In this document: one piece after another, positions 11,950-22,532 of the stretch
Position numbering within the stretch: the first letter of the stretch is position 1
How the letters are laid out: each line of letters starts with the position of its first letter
Origin: Symsagittifera roscoffensis
Taxonomy: Eukaryota; Xenacoelomorpha; Acoela; Convolutidae
Direction of reading: 5' to 3'
Assembly (NCBI RefSeq): GCF_963678635.1
Contig: NC_087065.1
Location: forward strand, 54,712,397-54,776,396
Length of the DNA: 64,000 nt
Program-made: the position numbers and the translations under genes
Notes under the pieces: model-generated
The model's input: the letters and a program-made list of their open reading frames with translations, nothing else
Databases searched by the model: none
Told to the model about the DNA's origin: nothing

Positions 11950-13570
11950 CTCCGACTTTCGTATTGAAAGTAACTGATTATTTGTGCCCGGGGTGGTTTT
12001 TTCTTCAGACAAATTTTGACTTTTTAACTAGCTTTTTTTGACGGGATTTTTTGTATCATTAAAAAAGTAAAAAAAGTATTGTTGTCCTGAACTTATATTT
12101 GAATAGATATTTAACCTGTGATCATTTTTTGTAAAATTATGGGAGTTTAAAAAGTGTCATTTTGGCCAATTTGGGACAATTAACGCGCGATATATTTCGC
12201 GCTATTAACGCGTAAGCCGAGATTAAATTGTTTCAATTTGGTTGAAGGAAGCTTATTTGCCATAATTGATATGTTACTAGCACCAAAATGTATCACTTTG
12301 TACGTTATTTGGCGTGTGGGGGGGATGATTCTCACAAAAAAATTTCAAATAGAAAGAAAATCATTTTTTTTTCATAACATTTAATTTTTTCATGTTATTA
12401 CTGCTCCATGGACTGCTCTATAACTTGAGGCATGTTAGTTGGCAATTTTTTGACAGGTACTGCTAATGCGTCATAATTGGCGTGCGTCGTTTAGGAAATT
12501 TTGAAGACTCAAAGTTTTATTCATTCAGTCTTTGCCCAGTAACGTTATTGGTCATGTTTTTGCCTGTGTATGCGAAGTGCAACTTCGCCTCAGTGTAAAA
12601 ATTTGAAAATGTAACACCAAATTGCTTTCACCAAATATCCCCGTAATGCGCGAGTAATTAATGTAAGTAGACGGTAACAGTGATGTTGATGGTGTTGGTG
12701 ATGTCATTTATTCGAATTACTTCAAGAAAAATCTACACTTTGATCTACAATAATCTCGAAGAAATTCGAGAAGTTCAAAACTAAAACTAAGACTCGTTTG
12801 TTTCTCCTTTTCACAACTTTGCTAACATTTGAGTTTCTCTAACTTGAACATCTCAAATGAAGTTTTTACGCTTTAAAAATTATCTTGCAAACAAGGCTGC
12901 TTGTATTAGGGCGATTCCCCTTTAAGTCCTATAGAGTGGTGTTCGCTCTGAAAAAAATTGACAAAAATCATCATTGTTTTAAATTGTTTTTTTTTTGCAA
13001 AAACTATCCCTCAAACTATTTTGTCAAGTCAAAAGTGGTGAAATTAGTATATAGCAAAGTATTAAATAGATCAAATAGGATGCAAATGAAAATTGAAACT
13101 ATTCAACTTGAAAATTCAATTTGAAAATATTTCTAAGGCTGATTAGATCTCCGCTTACGTGATAATACCACAAAATAAATTGCGCGTTAATGATACCAAA
13201 TTGGCAACCTTTATGAAAAAAATCACAGGTAGATTATCTATTGATTATTGAGCTGAAGACATTAATACCTGTTAGCTGATGTAAAAAAAATTTCAGCAAA
13301 AAAAATCCACTTGAAAAAACAAAAACAAAGAAAAAGTTATTATATTGCAAAGTTTTATATAGATCAAATAGGAAGTCGCAATTCAATTTGGATCAATTTC
13401 TAAGGCGGTTTGGAACAATTTCTAAATCTCTGCTTATGTGATAACAGCACAAAACAAATCGCGCGATAATTATACCAAACTAGCAATGTTTATTAAAAAT
13501 AGTCACAGATAAATTTCCTTTTGAATATTGAGCTCAGGACATCAATACTTTTTAGCTGCGGCTGCAATTA
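11950..13570. mobile_element. Second copy of the TTCCGACTTTCG inverted-repeat family, degraded
   Basis: The left part (11950 to about 12240) aligns by eye with 40792-41060, sharing CCGACTTTCG, CTTCAGAYAAATTTYGACTTTTTAAC and CGCGATATATTTC words. Reverse-oriented pieces of the same arm occur at about 13180-13270 and 13430-13560. The right terminus is missing or altered. The interior has no transposase-like ORF (12885-13124 is a chance frame). Confidence 0.55.
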
Positions 13571-13640
13571 GTTAGTGTTATCAAATCATTTTATAGAGTT
13601 TTTTTCAAGGTGTTTTTGCTTAAAGTTTTCATGTTCTCTG

Positions 13641-13705
13641 ACACACGTGGTGTAACGGTAACAACTACGCATAGGAGGGCAAAGGTCTTGGGCTCCAATC
13701 TGCCA
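13641..13705 (+). tRNA. tRNA-like relic (tRNA pseudogene or SINE head)
   Basis: The string GTGGTGTAACGGTAACA matches the pattern of a tRNA A box and D arm. About 45 nt later a weak B-box-like string (GGGCTCCAATCTGCC) follows. I could not fold a full cloverleaf and the B box departs from GGTTCRANNCC, so this is at most a degenerate tRNA-derived sequence. Another B-box-like string (GGGGTTCATTTCC) lies at about 15210-15222 without a convincing partner. Confidence 0.3.
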
Positions 13706-16600
13706 TTTGTTTCAAATAAGATTCGATGAAATTTTATTCAGACTCAAAGTTTACTTTTTTGCGGTTTGACTTTCGATTTCTTCTTAAAACTTTTGTTAAA
13801 AGGAAAGAAAACTCCAATATTGATCAGCAAAAATAAAAAAGTTTTGAAAAATGGGACCAATTCTTATTTTCGAAGGTGGAACAAAATTTTCAGGTTTTCC
13901 AGTGATAGAAATTTCTATTGTTGATCCAGTTTTCTCAAATTGGTTTTTTAAATCCAAAAAGTGCGAATCATTATATGATCTAGCTAATCAAAAAGTTTTC
14001 AGGGCTTCTATTTTCTTTTCAGAAATTTGAAAGCTCAGACTTTTGCAAAGAACAAGTCAATATTTTTCTTTTATGCACATGCGTTTTTGTTGACTGTGTT
14101 TTCAAAAAGGAATTATTTGGCTCAAAAAAAGTTTCGACACAATTTTTATCCGAATATTTATTGTTTTTTTTCTCCTCAATTTGTAAAGTTACTAAATCTG
14201 TTTTTATTTGCAATTGTTTTTTTTTTATTTTTTAAAATAAGCTCTATGTGGTCCAAATAGTTTCAATATATAACTTATTGGCTTAGTGACTCAAATTTGC
14301 GTTGTTTAAAGGCAAAAAAATTATTTCGTGTATTTCCAGAGCGAGTGATGAAGAGTTAATTTTTGAAATGTCAAAAGTTGTTAACAACAACAGTCTTGCT
14401 TTGGCTCTGCATGAGTTGTCGGCCTCATTGCTACTCGTTCAATGTTTTTGAATAGTAATTCTACACCGGCGATTGTTTAGCTAGACGTTTTTTTCTCAAA
14501 TTGGACATCCTCTGAGACAAAATTTAGAAACTTTTTCAATTGTGGTTTTTCGACATTGGTGGTGACTTTTGTTTGTTTTTTGTTTGCCAGTTCGAAAATC
14601 GTTGATTATTTATTATTGCAAGTGATGCAAAAATTTTGTTCACCTCCGTCTTTGAAAACATATATTAATGAAAAGTATAGATTAGTTTTAAAATTGGCTT
14701 TTTCAAATTTGTGTCTGTTTTTTGTCCGTTATCGTGTCTCTTTTTTTCATTTTTCCATTATAATAAAAGAGAACACATTATATTTTAAATTTGTCTTATT
14801 TTTTCAATTTTTTCTGTTTTTTTTGTTCTCTTCAATTTTTTATGATTGAAACTTTGTTTTTATGTTTTATGGTTGATACTTAGAATTTTATTCATTTTTA
14901 TTTGGTTGTTATTTTGATTTTTTTCTCTGTACATTTTTTCAAAGGAATGCTCTGAGAATTGTTGATTATTGGTTTCTCCAACAGATTCTTTAATGCTTGG
15001 AAACCCAACTCGAATATACAGGTGCTCATTTGGTGGCTTCGTAATGCTTGGATACGCAACTCGAAAATATAGTGCACAGTTGGTGGCTTCTTAGCTACAT
15101 AGCATTGGCAATTAAACATTATCTGTTGTATTTACTTTATTAGTGGCTAGTGTTTGAGATTAACAACCATTCAGATGCGGAGGACGTGTAACTCTCAACC
15201 TCGAGGTCCGGGGTTCATTTCCAAAACATGTGTTTACATGAAATGACCAATAACTCACGATTATTAATCAAATGCGCCCAAAAGTTATCAATTGGCGTTT
15301 ATTCCTCAGGATTTATTCCTCAATCATTTTTCTTCAAAGTTCGGAGCAGAAAAATTAGTTTTTTGAGAGAGCTCGTAAAGTCAACTGGTCGACCGTAAAA
15401 CAAATCAACAAGGATTTTTTTGCGAAAAGCTGCTTCTGTCCCTTCTTCCCTGGCAAAATTCCGCTCTAGATTCCAGTTGATTAACAAATTTTATGGCAGT
15501 AAATCAAGTCTAAGATGAAATAAATTTTTTGGATGCCAAACTAATGTTTTTTTTCTTGTTCATCGAGTGTCACATTTTATTATTCAAATACCGTTTCTTG
15601 GAATGTCTTTATTTAGATTGTGGTTTTCGTGCTATTGAAGACCTTGTATGCGTCAATGTAAATGGATAGTAGAAAAATTGATAAATCAGAAGTATTAATT
15701 GATTGAATTTTTCGTTCTAGATTTCGAGCGGGTCATTTCTATCACGCAGGTTTTAGGAGGGCCGAGTTATGTATGAACCGTATGGATCGGTCAATCGGAA
15801 GTCCGCTTTTCGACTCAAGTTATAAAGGTCAACAAAAATTAATATAGATCGAGTGCACATAGATCTAGATCGTGAAAAATCCTCTCAAGCAAAAGAAGAC
15901 ACCTTTAAAACTGATTGAGCCTGATGATGAATTACCAATAAGCCACATTAAAGTTAAACGATATAATCTAATTCAAGTGATTGCCGGCGCTTTTTTTCTT
16001 TGTCGCTGTATATGTATTTGCGTTTTAAATTCAGCACTACACAAACCAAATGCAGTTGTACAGCACGCGTACGCGTTACTTTTTGTGTTGGTTTCAACGC
16101 TGAATAATTTTGATAAACTGTGTTTACGGAGAAGACAATCAGATTAAACTTCAGGTATTTGAAACGAAGATCTCAAAAACATATTCAATTTGAGATGCCT
16201 GCTAAAACCAGTGTCAGCCACCAGACCTCAATGCGAAACAAAGTGTAAGTCTTTTCAGAACAATGAAACTTTTCAGAACAATGAAAGAAGTAAGTATCTT
16301 TGGAATTAAATTGTTCTTTTTTTCAGGCATGATTCGAAATTTTTTATAATAAGCAATGGATGAAAGGAAAAGCAAAAATCAAAATTAGCTTAACGCAAAA
16401 ATGTTATTTTTGGAAAAAATGCGAACTATACAAAACCATACAGTTCCATACGTCGGTGCAAAATTTGTAACTCAAATTTTAAAAAAAATGTAATGACCGA
16501 AAACTGTTACCTGTTTTTTGATAGATTCAAGCTAGTTTTTGCCGAAAAACTGAATCTTCAAATCAAATACAAATAAGTAATAAGTAAGTTTTGAGAACCA
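13706..16600. other. T-rich intergenic sequence, no gene recognised
   Basis: Long T-rich runs, especially 14000-14950, give hydrophobic chance ORFs rich in Phe and Leu. None has a recognisable motif or a supporting start context. The short ORF at 15872-16147 is likewise unsupported. Confidence 0.5.
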
Positions 16601-18765
16601 GAGTGTTTTTGCTCGTTTCGTTTCAGTTAATTCCATCATCTTAAGGCGTGTAGAAAAACAAGTTGTTGATTAATTAATTAAGCATTTTTTATCTGTATTC
16701 TACTGGATTCAAAAAATTGAAACAGCGAGATACTAGATCTCAAACAAGTTACAGAGGTTCAAAGATGAGAGGTAGATTAACTAGAAAACAAACTTAACCC
16801 TCGAACTAAAAATAAAAAATTCTAATTCGTTATTTGTTTATTTCCCGGTATTTGATCGATCAAAAATAGGGAAAAAAAGATGGCTGGCAGATAAAACCTC
16901 AATCCGGGCCTAAATTAACCTTTGAGCACTTGTTTTGGGCACTGCTATTCACCGCTTTAATTACCTTTTCATCACTGGCTTAAGTAACATTAACTATGTT
17001 TTGTAGTTAACTACCTAAGTTTAACCAATTGAAACCATATTGAAAACTGCAAGACTAGTTTTGTTTTCAAAGATTAAAGCTCGAGTTTCGCTGCAATTTT
17101 TTGTGATGGGTCCAAACGAACAATAACCAAAGGTTTCTCGTATGAAAGAAAACAGTTAGGTCAAGTGGCAAAAACTGAACTGGTGAATTGGAAACGAAGA
17201 ATTGATAAGTGTTTTGATGAATTGAATTTCACCCAATAAACGGCTACAAAGTTTTTTTTTTACAAAAAAGCAGTGGTTGGAAATTGTTACCAATTTTTCA
17301 TTGAGTCATGTTAATTTTAAAAAAAGGAAAGTGCAAACCAAGTATAAATTGAGCAAAATTTCCTAACCAGGTTTTTTGCTTATTTTCTTTTAGGCCAGGG
17401 CAGCATTCGTAATTTACTTTGTCTTCATGCGTGTAAAAGTGATGATAGTTTTTTAATTCTCGAAGTAATGACAAAAAAACTTGATGAATCGGATTTAGTT
17501 TTAAAAACAGATTGGTTGAAAAACCTTAAATCAGCTCCTAAAATTACTTTTGATAAGTGAATGTGCGTACTGCGCGCAGGTCTTTTACGTTTTAAACATC
17601 TCTACAGCAATAGCTTAAGTACTAATACTTTTTGATGTGGTTCATGACAACTCGATAAGTACTGAAACTTGATAGAAAATCCAAAAAATTCCATTCCTTC
17701 ATGTGCTCGTAATTCATTTGAAAAAATTATAATTGTTGAAATATTTTACCAGTTTTTTTATAGATTCGAGCTAACTTTTGCCGAAAAAAAAACGATTCTG
17801 CTAATCAAACATTAACAAGCTTAAGAAGTTTTGGAAACCAGAACTTTTTGCTTTCCTCGTTTTAGCTCGCGACTGCATTTGTAAGTTCCATTGCCCTAAT
17901 GCGTCTAGAACAATTTTTAAATGATGTTTTTCTGAATTTAAATTATTGAAACAGCAAAAGTGGGACATCGGAACATCTCACACAGCTTGCAAACAAAAAA
18001 AAAGCAAAAGCATTAGGTTGCTGGTCAAGAAGTTTCTAGCTTTTTTAAATCGGAATTAGGAAAAAGAAAATATTTGCCTGATAAATGCTTAAACATGTAC
18101 ATAATTTAATTTTTGAGCACTAATTTTGCGCTTTGGGTTTTTCAACTTAAATTGCCTCTTGAGCAGTAGCTTGAATAAAATTATCAGTTCTTATAATAAA
18201 CTATTTATGTTTAACCAAAAGTGTCTGCCATTGCGTAGATCAAAAAACGAATTGTAAATTTTTTTAAAAAAAAAATGCGCGAATTATACAGAAATACAAA
18301 AAATTATATGATATTCAATACAACTTTATATGTGCAGAAACTTGTAATTCAATTTAAAAAAATCTTGTATCTTGTAGTTAAAGTTAGTTTTTTCCAAAAA
18401 AGCTAGTTTTTGCCGAAAAAATTAATCTGCAAACCAGATATAAATACTCATGTTTTGAGAACCAGAGTTTTTTGATTGTTTTAATTATATCCTACTACGG
18501 GATTGTTAACTATCATCGTCTTTATGCGTGTAGAAATTTTATTTATTTACTTTGGGAACGTTTTATCTGTCTTTGACTGATTTAAATAACTGAAACTGCG
18601 ACATACTGGAAGATTTCAACAATTAAAAACTAGAAGTTGAAAGTTGAGAAGTAAATAATCAAGAAAACAAAGTTTAAATCTCATACTAGAAACAAAAAAG
18701 CGTTTATTTGCTAGTTCATTATTTCCCAGTATTTGATGGATAGTGGACTGGTGAACATGCAGTTT
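16600..18765. repeat. Degenerate repeat tract, about four units
   Basis: A block consisting of AACCAGAGTTTTTTGCT, a T-rich stretch, CATCRTCYTWATGCGTGTAGAA and then ATTGAAACWGCRA recurs near 16601, 17367, 17840 and 18457. A related block continues after the LTR element at about 37620-38110. The LTR element therefore inserted inside this older repeat tract, and the two flanks belong together. Confidence 0.55.
18762..18765. repeat. Target-site duplication GTTT, left copy
   Basis: GTTT directly precedes the LTR at 18766, and the same four bases directly follow the other LTR at 37608-37611. A 4-bp duplication fits Ty3/gypsy integration. A 5-bp reading (GTTTT) is possible if the LTR were one base shorter, but that would lose the canonical TG end. 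Confidence 0.75.
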
Positions 18766-19173
18766 TGAGTTAGGACTGGAGTGTAACTCATAGAGTAATT
18801 TCGGATAGGGTACACCGTCTGCTCGTCACGCTATCTTATTTTCGGCCGGATAGATTCGTGCAACTTCTTAGTCTAATACCGATCCTAATCTTACTCTTAT
18901 ACTATCTAGTCTCAGGTTGTTTAACTAGTCTCTGCTAGGCTCAATAGATCTAGGGTATACTGGTTTATTGCGGCTGCTGAAGTGCTCGGGAGAGTCCAAC
19001 TAATTTCTAAGTTAAATTCAAATCTCTCTGGTGCTGAAATTACAAGTAACTTCAGCACTTACAAATAAGTGGGTTGTTAGTTAGATGGATCATGATTGGT
19101 TAATATTAAATACTTTACATTGGTAAAACATTTAATTTATCCAATCATAAAATATAGTTTAGATCAGGTTCCA
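18766..19173 (-). repeat. 3' LTR (408 bp)
   Basis: It is the apparent exact match of the 5' LTR at an offset of 18,434 bp. Its AATAAA (plus-strand TTTATT at 18964-18969) would provide 3' end formation. The hairpin equivalent is at 19031-19058. Confidence 0.95.
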
Positions 19174-19187
19174 CCCATCCGGGTTTT
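19174..19187 (-). promoter_or_regulatory. Weak polypurine-tract candidate
   Basis: Sense bases just before the 3' LTR read AAAACCCGGATGGG and then TGGAACC. The purine run is short and interrupted by a T and three Cs, so this is a poor polypurine tract, although it is in the required position for plus-strand priming. Confidence 0.35.
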
Positions 19188-20732
19188 ACAGAGTTTTTTA
19201 GAACAGTTCTTCTGTAATTCAAGGGTGGATGATGGACGTTGGTATTTGGCGAACATCATAATTTTCTTCCGCTTCTTCTTGTGACAACGACTGAGTCTCT
19301 GCAACAAAATCAATTCTGATTTCAGAATGGTTGGCTATGTCAGGTTTTTCTGTTCTTCGGGGAGAACTTCTTTTGTGTCTGATCTAGCTTGGGAATGGCG
19401 TGGAGATTGTGCGTGGAGGGGATGCCTGGTTACTCGGATCTGTACGTATACTTGAACATCGAGGTGGTCATTGGTCTAGTTCAATGAAGTCCTTTTCTGC
19501 GAAGTCAAGTCGTACTCTAAATCCTTTGAGTTGTGATTGTGAGCGGCATATCGATTGTAGTTGGTCATTCTCTCTCGAGTGTAGTGAGGTCGTCTTGTCT
19601 TTTGATGTTCGTCCTTGGTGTTGTATTCTGATCTATATATTGCATCATGTGATTTTACATTTTATAAAACTTTTATTAGTTTAATATTTTTTAATCATGA
19701 TTTTAGTTAGTTGTTTTCACAAAAGCTTTTTGTTTTAGTTCGGTTATTTTGAAGAGTTACTCACCCTTGAGTAGCTCTTATTAAAAATAAAGGTGTGGTC
19801 ACAAAGCGTGGATGTAGCGCGGTGGGTTAGGCCGGCTATAGAGCATGCTCAGGACGTCCTTTCCTGGTGGGTTAGGCCAGGAGTGGGAGTATGATTTCAT
19901 GCGGTGTTTGTGAGGGGTCCTGTTATGTGACAACGTTTTATGTTGGGTTTGTTGTGGTTTTACTTATGTCTTGTTGGTTATGTACTTTTTCCAAAAAGCA
20001 AATTGTTTGTGGTATGGGTTTGTCTTTCGACTTTTTTGTGTTTTATTATTTCTTTCTAAGACTTTATAATAGTCTTCAAAAGAATAAATTATCCAGTTTT
20101 AAACTGGGTTAATCCGGTTTGGGTACCGTTGGTTTCCTTTTCTTAGTCATGCTGTTATTCTATGATTTGTGGTATTTAGTAAGCTGCGTTGGTTAGTTTT
20201 GTTTAGTATATGATTCCTTTCCAACCGGGTTAAAGGAAAGTTTGAAACTTGTTATCGTGTGTTAGAGTTATTGAGTGTGAAAACTTGAAACTGAAATTCA
20301 TTATTTTAAACAATTCTTCGTGGGCGAGCTGTGCGAGTGTGGATAGAATTTCTGTGCAAATGAATAAAAATATCAAAAGGTTAGTACTGCAATTGCATTT
20401 TATTTAATTTACTGCATAGAATTTGGAAATTTACTGCTAGTTATGGGGGAATTTTAAGATACAAATTTTCATCGTAATTAGATTTACTGCTGTTGTGGGA
20501 AAATTTATGAATTAATTTACTGCATTGGCATTATATTTATTTAATTGTTGGTGCAAAAGTTTAATAGGGTCTTAAACAGTTTTGAAGAAGTTTGCTATTT
20601 TTTATTTTTCTTTTGTGAATTTTTCAGATGGTCTAGGATGAAGGCTAAAAATCTAAAGAAAACATGAATAAAGAATGGTGAGTTTTTAATATTTTAATTA
20701 GTTAGTGATATCATTTAATTCATACTTACCTG
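19174..20732 (-). other. 3' non-coding region of the retroelement
   Basis: About 1.56 kb lies between the last ORF and the 3' LTR. Sense ORFs are short. It contains a 15-bp near-repeat, GGTGGGTTAGGCC followed by GG or AG (plus strand 19821-19835 and 19866-19880). Plus-strand ORFs at 19400-19684 and 19891-20112 are antisense frames without support. The region could hold RNA export or enhancer elements, as long 3' regions do in complex retroviruses. Confidence 0.55.
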
Positions 20733-22532
20733 TTAGTCGTCGGGGAAAAAACCGTGGGGGAAGATGTCGTGAATTAGTTCTGAAGTTGTTAGTAGTTTAG
20801 CTAAGATGCGGATGATATTTTTAGTTTGAAGCAGTGGCCAAAGCAATTGAAGTGCCTTAATAGTGGTTAGTTCTTCAGTGCCTACTGCAAACTCATAAGG
20901 TGTGTTTTGGATTAAGTTATATAATTTGTGGTTAAATTTAGTGTTGTGGATGAATTCTAAAATGGGGATTTCTATAGGCTGTACAAACTCGTGCGGGATA
21001 AGGAGGGGTCGGGATTCTTCGGCGTTGAAGGTCTTGGTGATGGGACAGAAAATGTACATTTGGGTTATGGGGTCATAATTACGAAGAATACCATGGAGGT
21101 TAGTGTCTTTAATACAATATGTGAAATTTAGGAAATATGGTGAAGTGTATTTGGAATTAATGAATTGAAAACGATGGTGTGGTTGTCTAGAGGGTGTGTG
21201 TAGGTCAAAGTGATTTTGGATGAAACGATAGTAACTGTATGTATGTGTTTGTTTAGTGCGCAACATAATATCATGTGAGCAGTGCAAATCTCTTTCGTGT
21301 GGTGCAAGGAAATGAAAGGTTAGTGAAAAGATTTGGAAGCGTTCTTTAAAACTTTCGTATGCTTGTGTGTTTGTTAGTGCTTCTGAAATAATGTGATCAA
21401 ACTTTCGGTCGAAGATGTTTAGTGTAAATACATATGGTGTCTTGATGAAAAATTTCTCGGTGATTTGTGGATTAGCGAAGCGATCGTCGTCTAAGAATTG
21501 ATCTTGGTTAGCTCTGATGATGTTGTGATCGTAGTATTCTAGTGTATATTCATTAGCTCTAGGTGCAGTGTGTATTTTTAGTGATTTTTTATATCCAACG
21601 TAAGTAAACTGTCTAGCGGTTAGTGGTGTAGTTAGTCGATATAGCATGTCTTTGTTTCGTTCTATATCGATGGAAGTGTTGGATAAAGGTAAGCAAAGAG
21701 GGTTAGTGAAATGATAGTATGAGGTCCAAGAGAGAGTGGGCATTAAAACGTATTCATCTACAAAGTTGCGTGTTTCGTTAGTGTCGTGAGGGGTGTTTAA
21801 GGTGTATTGTGGAAACGAGGGTAAAGTGATAGCTAAAAATTCTTTAGTGTTAGTATGCTGGGGGTGGTTGATGTATTCACGGGCTGTTCCTGGTTTTGCT
21901 GGGAAAGGATGGTTGGGGAATTTTCTTTTAAAAGTGCGGTAAGCTCTATTAGTGTTGAGTGAAGATATAGTGGATGTGGATGATGGTGTTAATGATTCAG
22001 TATAATTTGAAGAGGGTGTAGGGGGATTGGATGAATTTGTAGTGGAGGAGATTTGGTTTATGGTCGGGGTGTTAAGGTGGTAGGGTTGTTGTTGGAGGGT
22101 AATAAAATTATCTAATTCTGAGGAGATTCGGGGGGTGTCTGGAGAATGAGATGATCGGTCAGAATGGTATGAGGAATAGGTTGGGGTAACTTGGGAAGCA
22201 TAAGAGGGTGTGGGGGTGATTGGGTCAGGGTTACTGGATAATATGGGTTGAAAAGGGGGTTGAGAAAAATTAGAAGGGTTATGAAAATTATTGGATGGGG
22301 ATGGTTCTGAGTCGGCAAATTCATCGGGGGTTTCAATATTCGGGTTATTTAGCTGTGAGATGGAGTATAAAACTGAAATATGTGAGTTAGTGTCGGAATT
22401 CATGCCTGATGTTACATTACTAGATGGAAAATCGGGTGGCGGGAAAGCAAAAAGTGGTATTATTGGGAATGTAGAGGTAAAATTGGTTGGGTGGGAATTT
22501 GATCGGTGTAGTGATCCAAGTTGGCGGCTCAT
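20733..22532 (-). CDS. Unknown 599-aa ORF coupled to env
   Basis: The ATG overlaps the env stop as ATGA. Residues 1 to about 195 are low-complexity (Ser, Thr, Pro, Asn) and probably disordered. Residues about 196-599 look folded, with many aromatic residues and His, and end in a hydrophobic stretch around LQLLWPLLQTKNIIRILAKLL. There is no signal peptide and no nuclease, polymerase, zinc-finger or capsid motif that I can recognise. An ORF of this size after env is rare in gypsy-type elements, and it is completely open. Possible roles (regulator, matrix-like partner of the glycoprotein, silencing suppressor) cannot be distinguished from sequence. Confidence 0.7.
   Translation of the reverse strand: MSRQLGSLHRSNSHPTNFTSTFPIIPLFAFPPPDFPSSNVTSGMNSDTNSHISVLYSISQLNNPNIETPDEFADSEPSPSNNFHNPSNFSQPPFQPILSSNPDPITPTPSYASQVTPTYSSYHSDRSSHSPDTPRISSELDNFITLQQQPYHLNTPTINQISSTTNSSNPPTPSSNYTESLTPSSTSTISSLNTNRAYRTFKRKFPNHPFPAKPGTAREYINHPQHTNTKEFLAITLPSFPQYTLNTPHDTNETRNFVDEYVLMPTLSWTSYYHFTNPLCLPLSNTSIDIERNKDMLYRLTTPLTARQFTYVGYKKSLKIHTAPRANEYTLEYYDHNIIRANQDQFLDDDRFANPQITEKFFIKTPYVFTLNIFDRKFDHIISEALTNTQAYESFKERFQIFSLTFHFLAPHERDLHCSHDIMLRTKQTHTYSYYRFIQNHFDLHTPSRQPHHRFQFINSKYTSPYFLNFTYCIKDTNLHGILRNYDPITQMYIFCPITKTFNAEESRPLLIPHEFVQPIEIPILEFIHNTKFNHKLYNLIQNTPYEFAVGTEELTTIKALQLLWPLLQTKNIIRILAKLLTTSELIHDIFPHGFFPDD

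Noticed and set aside
18762-18766. A 5-bp target-site duplication GTTTT with the LTR starting at GAGTTAGG
   Set aside because: It would remove the canonical TG...CA ends; the 4-bp reading keeps them and matches Ty3/gypsy practice.
19400-20112. Plus-strand ORFs (94 and 73 codons) inside the 3' region of the retroelement, possible antisense genes
   Set aside because: No motif and no start context; they lie in T/G-rich antisense DNA where open frames arise by composition.
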